From UBA10183 sp041653835 (GTDB taxonomy: Bacteria > Omnitrophota > Gorgyraeia > Gorgyraeales > Gorgyraeaceae): a stretch of 53,607 nucleotides of DNA. Position numbers and translations under genes: made by a program. The stretch's first letter is position 1; every line of letters starts with the position of its first letter. Below the pieces are notes generated by a model. The model had not been told where the DNA came from, made no database searches, and saw only the letters and a program-made list of their open reading frames with translations. The stretch lies in the NCBI GenBank assembly GCA_041653835.1, contig JBAZEP010000009.1:1-53607 (forward strand). The letters are read 5' to 3'. This document shows positions 1 to 8,588 of the stretch, in pieces.

Positions 1-1
1 C

Positions 2-568
2 ATAACCGCCAGGAGGACCAGGAAGGACGCCCCGCATATAACCCTTGTATTTGTCGTCAATACCATGAATATCGAAGACCTTCCTAATTTTATAGAGCTG
101 GCCTCATTCCTGGGAGTGGACTCCGTCCAGTGCAATTATCTCACGGTCTTCAAAGAGGCGCATCTTAAGCTGTCGTGTTTCTTTATGCAGCAGGTGACGA
201 ACGAGATGTTCGATAAAGCCGGCCGCCTGGCTGAGGAGCTAAATATAGACTTAAAACTGCCTCCAAAATTTTCACAGGCCGGGTATTTTAAAACAAGATG
301 TCCCGGCCCGTGGAAGGACATCTATGTGGATACGGAAGGCGCTGTATTACCTTGCTGCTCTTCGGGCGAACATTACGGAGAACTGCGGAATAGCGACGTA
401 CTTTCCATATGGAACAATCAGAAGTATCAGCAGATAAGGGCGGACCTCGCGTCGGGTAACGCCGTTAATATGTGTAAGTATTGTTTAAATAGCAATCCGG
501 CAAACGTTAATTTGCTGAACTCCCACGTGAGTTTCAGGCCGGATGTGCAGAAAGTGGTTTTAAATTAG
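2..568 (+). CDS. Radical SAM protein, SPASM C-terminal part (5' truncated by window edge)
   Basis: The reading frame is open from base 2, so the ATG at 65 is internal and the gene begins outside the window. The visible 188 residues are the end of a radical SAM barrel followed by a SPASM-type auxiliary cluster domain. Counting from the ATG at 65, cysteines lie at 79, 97, 98, 137 and 140, in the familiar order of a single Cys, a CC pair before a GELRN/WNN segment, and a terminal CxxC. The sequence closely resembles the C-terminal halves of the proteins at 12952-14916 (shared LSCFF...TN.M.D.A and DLKLPPKF/KIDLPPRF segments) and 10206-12950, so the missing 5' part may carry another radical SAM or B12-binding module. 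The reaction and substrate are unknown. Family assignment is firm; function is not. Confidence 0.85.
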   Translation: MTARRTRKDAPHITLVFVVNTMNIEDLPNFIELASFLGVDSVQCNYLTVFKEAHLKLSCFFMQQVTNEMFDKAGRLAEELNIDLKLPPKFSQAGYFKTRCPGPWKDIYVDTEGAVLPCCSSGEHYGELRNSDVLSIWNNQKYQQIRADLASGNAVNMCKYCLNSNPANVNLLNSHVSFRPDVQKVVLN

Positions 569-582
569 ATAGGGATTTTGCC

Positions 583-780
583 GTTCCCGGGCGGGTTAGG
601 GCCTGAGGCACATTTGAGAGGTTTCGGCATGGAACAGATTGCTTGAATATAAGTGCGCAAGGGATTACAGCGAAGTTTTTTATACTGTCAAGACTACCTT
701 CAGTATAAAAAACGAGCCGTAAACCGTAGCGCACGGCGAAACACTCTCTGTGCCGAATGGCTCTAACTCGCCCGGGGCGA
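583..780. repeat. About 200-base imperfect palindrome filling the intergenic gap
   Basis: The gap 569-816 holds no convincing gene. It contains nested inverted repeats that would fold as one long hairpin. The outer arms are 585-603 and 758-778 (TCCCGGGCGGGTTAGGGCC against the complement of GGCTCTAACTCGCCCGGGG, two mismatches inside). Next are GGCACA...GAGAGGTTTCG near 607-626 against CGAAACACTCTCTGTGCC near 737-754. A third pair is GTGCGC...GG.TTAC.GC at 653-670 against 717-734. The innermost pair is a perfect 13-base stem, 675-687 with 701-713, around a 13-base loop. A stretch near 629-652 has no partner. No T-run follows the right arm, so it is not a standard intrinsic terminator. It could be a non-autonomous mobile repeat (MITE-like) or a structured leader RNA for the operon starting at 817. 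The structure is seen; the role is inference. Confidence 0.75.
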
Positions 781-816
781 GCTAATAACAAGGCAGATAT
801 TCAGAAAGGTATACAA

Positions 817-3714
817 GTGAAATTAGCATTTATTCAAGCGCCAGCCTGGGGAAGGGATTGCCCGCCGTATACGATGTGTTTCCTGGCGGCCCTGGTGAGG
901 CAAAAAGGCCACAAGGCGTATCTTTTTGACCTAAATAACGCGCTTTATCACGCAAGCCCCCACAGCCTCAAAAAAATGTGGGATGACAAGGATTACTATT
1001 CTTACTGGGAAGACAAGGATACTGTGGGTTCCTTGTTGAGTTCAAATGAAAAGATACTGGATTTTTATATAGACAAGATACTGGATTCCGGCGCGCGGAT
1101 CATAGGTTTTACAGTGCATTTCAGTTCAGCCTGGGCAAGCCTCGAAATAGCGAGGAGGATAAAACAGAAAGACAAAAGCCGTGTAATAGTATTCGGCGGC
1201 CCGGACTGTTCAAGGCAGATGAAAGGAGATTTCTTTATAACGCAGGAATGCGTGGATATTGTGGTTTACGGAGAAGGCGAACAGCCGCTGTTCGACATAA
1301 TAGAAAAAGCCGAAGAGCTCGATTCCGTTAAAAGCATGAAAGGGTGCATCCTGCTCAGGGATGGTGTCATAACCGACGCGGGCCACGCGCCGGTCCTGGC
1401 CAGCCTGGACAGTCTTCCATGCCCTGATTATTCCGATTTCAGGGATGATATCAGGCTGCGGTTATACAGGGAACCTAACCGCCTGGATGTATTCGACAGC
1501 CGCGGGTGCCCTACCTGCTGCCATTTTTGCAGCGAATGGCAATTCTGGGGAAAATTCCGTTCCAAATCCGGCAAAAAGATATATTCTGAAATAATACAGC
1601 TGGTAAAAAGCTTTCCGCAGGTCGATTATTTTTATTTCTCCGGATCCCTGGTAAACGGTGACATGAAGGCGCTGGAGTCTTTCTGCGACCTGATAATTTC
1701 GAACAGGCTGAAGATACGGTGGGCAGGCCAGGCAATAATACGGCTGGAGATGACCGATAAGATGCTGGAGAAAATGAGGCGCGCGGGATGTGCGTGGCTT
1801 GGGTACGGCATAGAAAGCGGCTCCCAGCGTGTCCTGGACAAGATGAACAAGAGATTTTCCCTTAAAACCGCGGGTAAAGTATTACGCGCTACCAAAAAAG
1901 CAGGTATAGAGCTCCAGGTAAATTTTATGTTCGGCCTGCCTACGGAGACCAGGGATGATTTCGCCATGACCCTGGAATTTATGAAAAAAAACAGGGAAAA
2001 TATAGACACCATTCTTGCCAGCCAGTCTTTCTGTGTTATAGATAAGGGAACTTATCTTTACAACCATCCGGAGGAATTCGGCATAAAATGCCGGAAACAC
2101 CATCTTTACTGGGAGTCCAATGACGGTGAAAATGATTTTTGCGAAAGGTTCCGCAGGTATGAGGAATTCTGCGGCATGGCCCTATCGCTGGGGATACCCG
2201 AGACATCGGGTGTATTAAAGAATAAACCCGATAAATGGCAGCTTCTCGGAGATTACCATTTTTACAAAGGCGACTACAAAAACGCCATCGGGCACTATAT
2301 CCAGGCCGCAAAGGGCGAGCTGGTAAACAGGCATATCCTTGACAGATTGAGCAAATGTTATGAGGAGACCGGCGCATGGGCGAGCGCGATAGACACCCTC
2401 GGCAACAGCCTGCGTATCCGCTGCGGCGCCGGGGGCAACGGAACTTCCGATGAAAGCATAAAAAGAAGGATGAATTACCTGCAGAATTTTTCAGCGGACA
2501 TAACGCTTGTTTCCGAAAAAGGCATAGGCACCGCGTTAGGCAACCTTAGCCTGCTCGAAAGCAGGAAGCTGTCCAACCTGCTTACCCATTTTAAAAATAC
2601 CGATTATAAAAACGTTGATCTGGATAAAATCCTGCGTGATTTCAAGTTTAACGAGAAGCAGGCATCTATGGCGCGGGCGCTTTATTCGCACGGCTTGTGG
2701 GCAAAATTGTCAAATTATATACTGGTTGATGTCCAGAAAGCCAGAAAGGAGCATATTTTATACGGTTACCCTTACTGGCTTGTGATAGATCCGTGTAATT
2801 ATTGCAATCTAAGCTGCCCGTTTTGCCCTACCGGACAGAAAAGGAATGTCAGGACGAAGGGGGCGCTGAGTTTTTACAATTTCAAGAAAGTGCTCGACGA
2901 GCTTGGGCCGTACCTGATACACATTGACCTTGTAAACTGGGGAGAGCCGCTGTTGAATGAACAGGTTTTTGATATGATAAAATACGCGAAGAACTATTCT
3001 CCTGATATAAAGATAGACACAAATCTTACCTGTTTAAGCGAATCCGGAGCGGAAAAACTCGTATCATCGGGATTGGACAAGATAGTCGTATCCATAGACG
3101 GTCTTACCAGGGATACATACGGAAAATACAGGGTAGGCGGAGATTATGACAGGGTAATGGCCAACCTAAAACTCCTGCTTAAAAAACGCAGGGGATCGGG
3201 AAGCGCCAAACCTTACATTACCTGGCAATTCCTGGTATTCAGGCATAACGAGCATGAGATCGGTGATGCTTTAAAGATGGGAAGCAAGCTGGGTGTAGAC
3301 CATGTTGGGATCACGAAAGCCTTTATAGGGGACAAAGAATGGATCCCCGCGAACCCGGAATACAGCAATTATAACGATAAAGTAAAAAAAGGCAGCCTGA
3401 CTTTTGATTATTTTAAATTAAACAATGAGGCGTTCTGCCATTGGCCGTGGGAAGCGGTTACAATCAACACTAACGGCTCGGTCTCCGCGTGCTGTTCGGT
3501 GGAGGAGGAGAAGGACGATTTTGGCAATATATTCGACCAGCCTTTCGATAAACTATGGAACGGCGAGATGTACCAGTCAGCCAGGAAGCATATAAGAGAT
3601 AAAGCCGCGCCGGAATCCGGCGCAAAAAATGTATGCGCCGGGTGCAGGCACGCGGGATTGATAAATGTGGACATTCTTTCCTGCCATTCATTTTTTGACA
3701 GGGGCAGTAAATGA
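817..3714 (+). CDS. B12-binding radical SAM / TPR / SPASM radical SAM composite protein
   Basis: A 965-residue protein with two complete radical SAM modules. Residues 1-200 are a cobalamin-binding Rossmann domain (VYGEGEQ loop). The first radical SAM barrel has C231-x3-C235-x2-C238, then IESGSQ and FGLPTETRDD motifs typical of B12-dependent enzymes. A TPR-like stretch follows near residues 465-535 (GDYHFYKGDYKNAIGHY). A second radical SAM domain has C663-x3-C667-x2-C670 and a C-terminal SPASM domain with a CC pair and final CxxC. The start is GTG 817, preceded by AGAAAGG at 803-809; an in-frame ATG at 757 lies inside the palindrome and would add 20 residues of repeat-encoded sequence. The stop overlaps the next start (ATGA). 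The SAM and cluster chemistry is known for the families. Substrate is unknown, probably a glycan or lipid intermediate given the neighbours. Confidence 0.9.
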   Translation: MKLAFIQAPAWGRDCPPYTMCFLAALVRQKGHKAYLFDLNNALYHASPHSLKKMWDDKDYYSYWEDKDTVGSLLSSNEKILDFYIDKILDSGARIIGFTVHFSSAWASLEIARRIKQKDKSRVIVFGGPDCSRQMKGDFFITQECVDIVVYGEGEQPLFDIIEKAEELDSVKSMKGCILLRDGVITDAGHAPVLASLDSLPCPDYSDFRDDIRLRLYREPNRLDVFDSRGCPTCCHFCSEWQFWGKFRSKSGKKIYSEIIQLVKSFPQVDYFYFSGSLVNGDMKALESFCDLIISNRLKIRWAGQAIIRLEMTDKMLEKMRRAGCAWLGYGIESGSQRVLDKMNKRFSLKTAGKVLRATKKAGIELQVNFMFGLPTETRDDFAMTLEFMKKNRENIDTILASQSFCVIDKGTYLYNHPEEFGIKCRKHHLYWESNDGENDFCERFRRYEEFCGMALSLGIPETSGVLKNKPDKWQLLGDYHFYKGDYKNAIGHYIQAAKGELVNRHILDRLSKCYEETGAWASAIDTLGNSLRIRCGAGGNGTSDESIKRRMNYLQNFSADITLVSEKGIGTALGNLSLLESRKLSNLLTHFKNTDYKNVDLDKILRDFKFNEKQASMARALYSHGLWAKLSNYILVDVQKARKEHILYGYPYWLVIDPCNYCNLSCPFCPTGQKRNVRTKGALSFYNFKKVLDELGPYLIHIDLVNWGEPLLNEQVFDMIKYAKNYSPDIKIDTNLTCLSESGAEKLVSSGLDKIVVSIDGLTRDTYGKYRVGGDYDRVMANLKLLLKKRRGSGSAKPYITWQFLVFRHNEHEIGDALKMGSKLGVDHVGITKAFIGDKEWIPANPEYSNYNDKVKKGSLTFDYFKLNNEAFCHWPWEAVTINTNGSVSACCSVEEEKDDFGNIFDQPFDKLWNGEMYQSARKHIRDKAAPESGAKNVCAGCRHAGLINVDILSCHSFFDRGSK

Positions 3715-4979
3715 CAGAAAGAAGGCGCAGGGCGGTTCTTGTCATCGCGGGTTTTATAGCCGCGATAGTTTTAATCGAAATATCTCTTTCGTTGGCTGGG
3801 AGCGCTTATAAATATTACAGGCGCGGCAATACAAAATCCGAAGAAGGAAAAGAAGGTAAGGTCAGGATTTTATGCGTCGGAGATTCGTTCACTTTCGGTG
3901 TCGGGGCCTTAAAGGGCTTTTCTTATCCTGAACAGTTGCAAAAAATGCTGGATGAATACGCGTACGGGGAATACAAAGTTTATAACGCAGGGTCAGGAGG
4001 GCAGAATTCCTCATGCCTTTTAAAAGATCTTGGAAAAAATGTGGATGCCTGTATGCCGCATACAGTCATAATATTGACAGGATGCAACAACAGCACTAAT
4101 TTTGTGAACAATAATTACTTTTTATTTAAGGACAACTCTTTAAAAACGCGCTTTTATCGTATTGACGTCTTGTTGAGCCGTGTGCGGAGTTATAAACTTT
4201 TAAGGTCCGCATTGATCACAGCCCGCGGCAGGATCGAGCGCGGCGTAAAAGCTGAAAGACATGAAGGCATGATAAAATATTTCCCGGATGGAGCGAGAAA
4301 AGCGGCAAAAGAACATCTGGATGCCGCGAGGGCATATGACAATGAAAGCAGGACAATTCAGGCGGTGAAAGAATGTAAAAAAGCGATACGTTTAAATCCC
4401 CGCGACCCGGACGCATATTATTTTCTCGCCTTTATATATTTAAACAGGTTCCATGGCCAGGACAGCATGCCAAGTACGCGAAAAGCCATAAAATACCTGA
4501 GAAAAGCCATAGAAATAAAACCGCTGGATGAAAAACTGCACGAGGATCTATTCTACGCCTACTACAGGACAAAGGAAAAGGGAAAAGCGCTGGAAGAACT
4601 GAAAATAATCCATGGGCTTAATCCTGGCAACGAGACCGCGGCGGCGCTCTTACTGCATGGCCTTCCTGAATATGGCGGCATAGAAGTTTTTAAAATGACC
4701 CTGAGGCATGACCTGGCGGCAATAATAAGTCTGCTGAGGTCTAAAAATATAAAACCGGTATTATTAAACTACCCGTTTAACTGGCCTAACGATATCTTAA
4801 AAGAAACAGCAGGCCGGACAGGAGTAACTTTTGTAGATAATCAGGCGGTTTTTGACCAAAACAGATACAATGACGCCTGCAACCGCCGGTATTATTTTTC
4901 CAAGGACGGGCATTGTAACGCTGAAGGCTACAAGATAATGGCGGAAAATGTCTATAATGAACTTATCAAAGATCGGTGA
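3711..4979 (+). CDS. Membrane-anchored SGNH/GDSL-like hydrolase with TPR insert
   Basis: Residues 6-30 form a single hydrophobic segment, a membrane anchor or uncleaved signal. The SGNH fold follows: GDSF with S59, NAG with N92 and GCNNS at 124-128, with the C-terminal D399-G-H401 supplying acid and base. Between blocks III and V, about residues 190-310, lies an insert with TPR-like helices (AVKECKKAIRLNPRDPDAYY and KALEELKIIHGLNP), so the catalytic fold is split. SGNH proteins in surface-glycan clusters act as O-acetyl esterases or O-acetyltransferases; the substrate here would be extracytoplasmic. It overlaps the preceding gene by four bases, implying translational coupling. Catalytic residues look intact although block III (NN) differs from the usual GxND. 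A second SGNH gene lies at 18793. Confidence 0.8.
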   Translation: MTERRRRAVLVIAGFIAAIVLIEISLSLAGSAYKYYRRGNTKSEEGKEGKVRILCVGDSFTFGVGALKGFSYPEQLQKMLDEYAYGEYKVYNAGSGGQNSSCLLKDLGKNVDACMPHTVIILTGCNNSTNFVNNNYFLFKDNSLKTRFYRIDVLLSRVRSYKLLRSALITARGRIERGVKAERHEGMIKYFPDGARKAAKEHLDAARAYDNESRTIQAVKECKKAIRLNPRDPDAYYFLAFIYLNRFHGQDSMPSTRKAIKYLRKAIEIKPLDEKLHEDLFYAYYRTKEKGKALEELKIIHGLNPGNETAAALLLHGLPEYGGIEVFKMTLRHDLAAIISLLRSKNIKPVLLNYPFNWPNDILKETAGRTGVTFVDNQAVFDQNRYNDACNRRYYFSKDGHCNAEGYKIMAENVYNELIKDR

Positions 4980-4984
4980 ACGTT

Positions 4985-6328
4985 ATGCTTAATAAATCCA
5001 TATCCCTGGTTTTCCCGATGTATAACGAGAAGGAATGCCTGCCGCGGGCTGTAGGCGCGGCGGAGCAGGTCCTGGCGGCATTGACCAACGATTATGAGAT
5101 CATCATTGTGGACGACGCTTCCACAGACGGCTCTGGACAGTTTGCCGAGGGTCTGGCAAAGGCAAACAAGAAGATAAAAGTTGTACATCACAGTAAAAAT
5201 AGAAAATTGGGAGCGGCGTTGAAAACAGGTTTTTCAAGCGCCGGAAAAGAAATAATCGTATATACGGATATGGACTTGCCTTTTGACCTGGCGCAATTGA
5301 AAGACATCCTGCGCCTGGCTGACGCGTACGATATCGTAACAGGCGCGCGGATAGGAAACAGGGAGTCCTGTTTAAGGGTGGTTTATTCAAAAGTTTATAA
5401 TAATTTAATAAATTTCATTTTCCGTGTTAAAGTCAAAGACATTAATTTCGCTTTAAAGATATTCAAAAGGAAAATTTTAAGCGAAATGCAGTTGAAATCG
5501 GAAGGGTCGTTTATAAGCGCCGAATTCCTGGCGAAAGCCAGGAAGCTTGGGCTGTCCATAAAAGAGGTAAACACGGAATATAAACTAAGGACCCACGGCA
5601 TATCCAGGTTATCGACGCCTTCCGTCATTTGCAAAATTTTATATGAAATGATAAGGTTCTATCCGGAAATAGCGCTATTCTCCAGGAAAAGGGCGGCATA
5701 TTCGAGAATTAAAAAAGCGTACGGGCGCATGCCTTTATGGGCAAGAGTGTATAATTTTGGACGGTTCAATACCTGCCCTTTCGACAGGATAGAGAAGTTT
5801 ATTCCCAGGGAAGGCGATATATTAGACATTGGGTGCGGGACAGCGCTTTTATTGAATTTATTGGCGCTGGACCACAAAGGCAGGCTCGTGGGTTTCGACG
5901 CTGATAAGAAGAAGGCCGGCATAGCCAAAGAAAGCGCGGCAGGAAAAAATATCAAAATAGAAATAAAAGATATAAATTCGGATATAGTTTTACCCAGGGC
6001 AAGGTGCGTAACTATAATAGATGTTTTGTCATATTTAGATGCTTTTGGTAAAAAGAAACTGCTTAAGAAGGTGTACGATTCCTTAGAACCGGATGGGGTG
6101 CTTATTATCAAAGATATAGATAAAAAATTAAGTTTTAAGTATTTCTTTACTTTTTTACAGGAATGCTTAGCTGTGAGGATTTTAGGTTTAACCTTCGCAA
6201 AAGGGCTTTATTTTACAAGCAGGAGGACTTATTTGCGCCTCCTGGATGAAAGTAAATTTTTTGCCCGGGCTTTTGACATAGGAAAAGGATATCTTTATCC
6301 GCATATACTTTATGTATGCCACAAGTAG
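4985..6328 (+). CDS. GT2 (DPM1-like) glycosyltransferase fused to class I SAM methyltransferase
   Basis: Residues 1-230 are a GT-A glycosyltransferase of the polyprenyl-phosphate mannose/glucose synthase type, with a SLVFPMYNE start, IIVDDASTDGS and the metal-binding YTDMD acidic motif. Residues 240-447 are a class I methyltransferase with motif I DIGCG (281-285) and an acidic GFDAD loop. I chose ATG 4985 because GGTGA at 4975-4979 sits five bases upstream; GTG 4976, overlapping the previous stop, is the alternative. The fusion suggests that a sugar is transferred to a lipid phosphate and then methylated, or that both act on one lipid-linked intermediate. This is inference. There are no C-terminal membrane helices, unlike GtrB-type enzymes. 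It overlaps the next gene by 17 bases. Confidence 0.85.
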   Translation: MLNKSISLVFPMYNEKECLPRAVGAAEQVLAALTNDYEIIIVDDASTDGSGQFAEGLAKANKKIKVVHHSKNRKLGAALKTGFSSAGKEIIVYTDMDLPFDLAQLKDILRLADAYDIVTGARIGNRESCLRVVYSKVYNNLINFIFRVKVKDINFALKIFKRKILSEMQLKSEGSFISAEFLAKARKLGLSIKEVNTEYKLRTHGISRLSTPSVICKILYEMIRFYPEIALFSRKRAAYSRIKKAYGRMPLWARVYNFGRFNTCPFDRIEKFIPREGDILDIGCGTALLLNLLALDHKGRLVGFDADKKKAGIAKESAAGKNIKIEIKDINSDIVLPRARCVTIIDVLSYLDAFGKKKLLKKVYDSLEPDGVLIIKDIDKKLSFKYFFTFLQECLAVRILGLTFAKGLYFTSRRTYLRLLDESKFFARAFDIGKGYLYPHILYVCHK

Positions 6329-8588
6329 CAAAAAAATAGTTTTTGTAAACCCGCCGCTCGCCATGGCAAGGCGGTACGGGCTTTTATGGCAGGCAGGAGG
6401 CAGTGAACCGCCTCTGGGATTATGCTACCTTGCCGGGGCTGTCCGGCAAAAAGGATTCGATACCGCTATTATTGACGCTCAGGCGGCAGGCCTTGATATG
6501 AAAGGAACAATAAAAGCGGTCATGGCGCATCGTCCGGCTTATATCGGGATAACAGCCGCTACGATGGCAATAAAAAGTTCTTATGAATTAGCCCGGGAAA
6601 TAAAAAAAGCGGGCCATGGAACAAAGGTAATAATAGGCGGATGCCACGTGAGTTCATTACCTGAAGATACACTGAAAAACTGTGATTTTCTGGATGCCGG
6701 CGTCATAGGCGAGGGCGAGGACACTATAGTAGAACTTATCAGGGCCCTTGACAGCGGATCAGATTTAGGCATGGTTAGAGGCGTTGTTTCCAGGCATGAC
6801 GGGGATATACGCGTTTCTCCTGCCCGTAACAGGATAAAGGATCTGGATAGCCTGCCTTATCCAGCGTTCGATCTATTACCGGAGATAAAAAAATTTTACA
6901 GGCTGCCTAGCCAAAGCCTGTCCGGCGGCCGCGGGTTTTCGCTTGTATCTTCGCGGGGATGTTTCGGCAGGTGCCTGTTTTGCGATAAAACAGTATTCGG
7001 GGACCAGATAACCATGCATAGCGCGGGCTATATAACCGAGATGATAGCCGGCTTAAAAAGGAATTACGGCATAACGGATATAATGTTTGAAGACGATAAT
7101 TTTATGGTTTCCAGGAAAAGATTGGAGGATTTTTCCGGCCTGCTCAAAAAAAGACGGCTTAATATCAGATGGAGCGCGTTAGCCAGGATAGACAGCGTTG
7201 ACGAAGGATCTTTGAGGGCAGCCAGGTCCTGCGGATGCTGGCAGGTGTCGTACGGGATCGAGAGCGGCTGCCAGAGGATATTGGATCTCTATGAAAAAAA
7301 CATCAGCGCAAACCAGATAAAGAATACAATAGCTTTCACTAAGAAAGCGGGTTTGAAAATAAAGTGTTTTTTCATGTGGGGTAATCCTTGCGAGGATAAA
7401 AGATCCCTGCGCGATACCGCTGGTTTCATAAAAAGTCTTGCCATAGATGATATTTCCATATCCTTTTTTACCCCGTATTATGGCTCAAGGATATGGAAGG
7501 ATATAGGGTCTTATGGCGTTTTGGATGGCGATACAGAGAAAATGAGCTGTTTTGAGCCTGTTTTCAGGCCTTTTGGTGTAACGTATGATGATCTGGTTTC
7601 TACGAGAAAAAAAGCGCTAAGAGATTTTTATCTAAGGCCCGCAATAATTTTTTCTTATTTGCGGCGGATAAATTCGATGAACGCGTTTAAGCGGCTGTTG
7701 TCGAGCGCCGCAGGTTTATTGAGTTACACGCTGCAAAGTGATGAGAACAAATCAAGATACTTGATAATAAACGCGGATGATTTCGGGCTTACCAAGGGGA
7801 TCAATAGGGGCATTATCGAGGCTTTCAGGAAAGGCGTAGTGACAAGCGCTTCGTTATTGCCGGTTGGTAGACATTTTAGCGAAGCTATATCGCTGGCAAA
7901 AGGAAATCCTCGCCTGGACATAGGGATACATCTTTGTTTGACCGAAGAAAAACCGGTACTCGAAAAGGAGGATATCCCAAGCCTGGTCCGTAAAGACGGG
8001 TATTTTTTAAAATCGCACAGGGATTTTATTTTTCATTATATCCTGGGAAGGATAAAATCAGACGATATAGAGAAAGAATTAGAGGCGCAAATAAGCAAGG
8101 TCCTTAAAAGCGGCTTGTCTCTGACACATATGGACAGCCACGGTTATATACATATGCTGCCCGGTATACTGGCTATTACGATAAAACTGGCGAAAAAATA
8201 CAATATAAAGACCATCAGGTACCCTAAAGAAAGAATGGACGGCCTGGCGGCATGGGGAAGGTTTCCGGGATTTTGGTTTTTAAATGTGTTATGCTTTATG
8301 GCAGGGCGCGATCCGGACTTTTCCAGTTTTATTAAGACAGACCGCTATTTTGGATTTTTAAACAGCGGGCATCTGTCCATCCCTTCGGCCAGGAGAGTGT
8401 TAAGAGGTTTCAAAAGCGGGATAGCGGAGTTTGTATGTCATCCGGGAGAATATGATAAGGAGGCCGGGCCTTATGGCCGTTGGAAATACGATTGGGAGGG
8501 GGAATTGAAGGCGTTGATTTCCCTGGAAATGAAAGAAATCATAAGTAGCGCGAATATCAGACCCATTAGTTTCAGGGACACCCAATGA
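6312..8588 (+). CDS. B12-binding radical SAM protein fused to YdjC/HpnK-like carbohydrate deacetylase
   Basis: Residues 1-150 are a cobalamin-binding domain (KIVFVNPPL start, EPPLGLCYLAGAV, VIGEGE). A radical SAM barrel follows with C217-x3-C221-x2-C224 and GIESGCQ. From about residue 480 the protein becomes a YdjC-family deacetylase: NADDFGLT with D489 and D490, GIHLCLTEE, and THMDSHGYIHM, which together form the metal and catalytic set of that family. It ends with a conserved FVCHPGE. YdjC enzymes remove N-acetyl groups from amino sugars. In hopanoid biosynthesis a separate YdjC protein (HpnK) and a B12-type radical SAM enzyme (HpnJ) act in turn on a lipid-linked hexosamine; here similar domains are one polypeptide. 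The parallel is inference. Only the ATG at 6312 keeps the complete N-terminal strand. Confidence 0.88.
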   Translation: MYATSSKKIVFVNPPLAMARRYGLLWQAGGSEPPLGLCYLAGAVRQKGFDTAIIDAQAAGLDMKGTIKAVMAHRPAYIGITAATMAIKSSYELAREIKKAGHGTKVIIGGCHVSSLPEDTLKNCDFLDAGVIGEGEDTIVELIRALDSGSDLGMVRGVVSRHDGDIRVSPARNRIKDLDSLPYPAFDLLPEIKKFYRLPSQSLSGGRGFSLVSSRGCFGRCLFCDKTVFGDQITMHSAGYITEMIAGLKRNYGITDIMFEDDNFMVSRKRLEDFSGLLKKRRLNIRWSALARIDSVDEGSLRAARSCGCWQVSYGIESGCQRILDLYEKNISANQIKNTIAFTKKAGLKIKCFFMWGNPCEDKRSLRDTAGFIKSLAIDDISISFFTPYYGSRIWKDIGSYGVLDGDTEKMSCFEPVFRPFGVTYDDLVSTRKKALRDFYLRPAIIFSYLRRINSMNAFKRLLSSAAGLLSYTLQSDENKSRYLIINADDFGLTKGINRGIIEAFRKGVVTSASLLPVGRHFSEAISLAKGNPRLDIGIHLCLTEEKPVLEKEDIPSLVRKDGYFLKSHRDFIFHYILGRIKSDDIEKELEAQISKVLKSGLSLTHMDSHGYIHMLPGILAITIKLAKKYNIKTIRYPKERMDGLAAWGRFPGFWFLNVLCFMAGRDPDFSSFIKTDRYFGFLNSGHLSIPSARRVLRGFKSGIAEFVCHPGEYDKEAGPYGRWKYDWEGELKALISLEMKEIISSANIRPISFRDTQ

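Noticed and set aside
583..780. The long palindrome as a tRNA, riboswitch of known class or insertion sequence
   Set aside because: No tRNA-like anticodon arm, no recognisable aptamer core and no transposase frame; only the inverted-repeat structure is supported.
757..816. ATG 757 as the start of the large composite radical SAM gene
   Set aside because: The extra 20 codons are the right arm of the palindrome; GTG 817 has a ribosome binding site and gives the conserved KLAFIQAP start.
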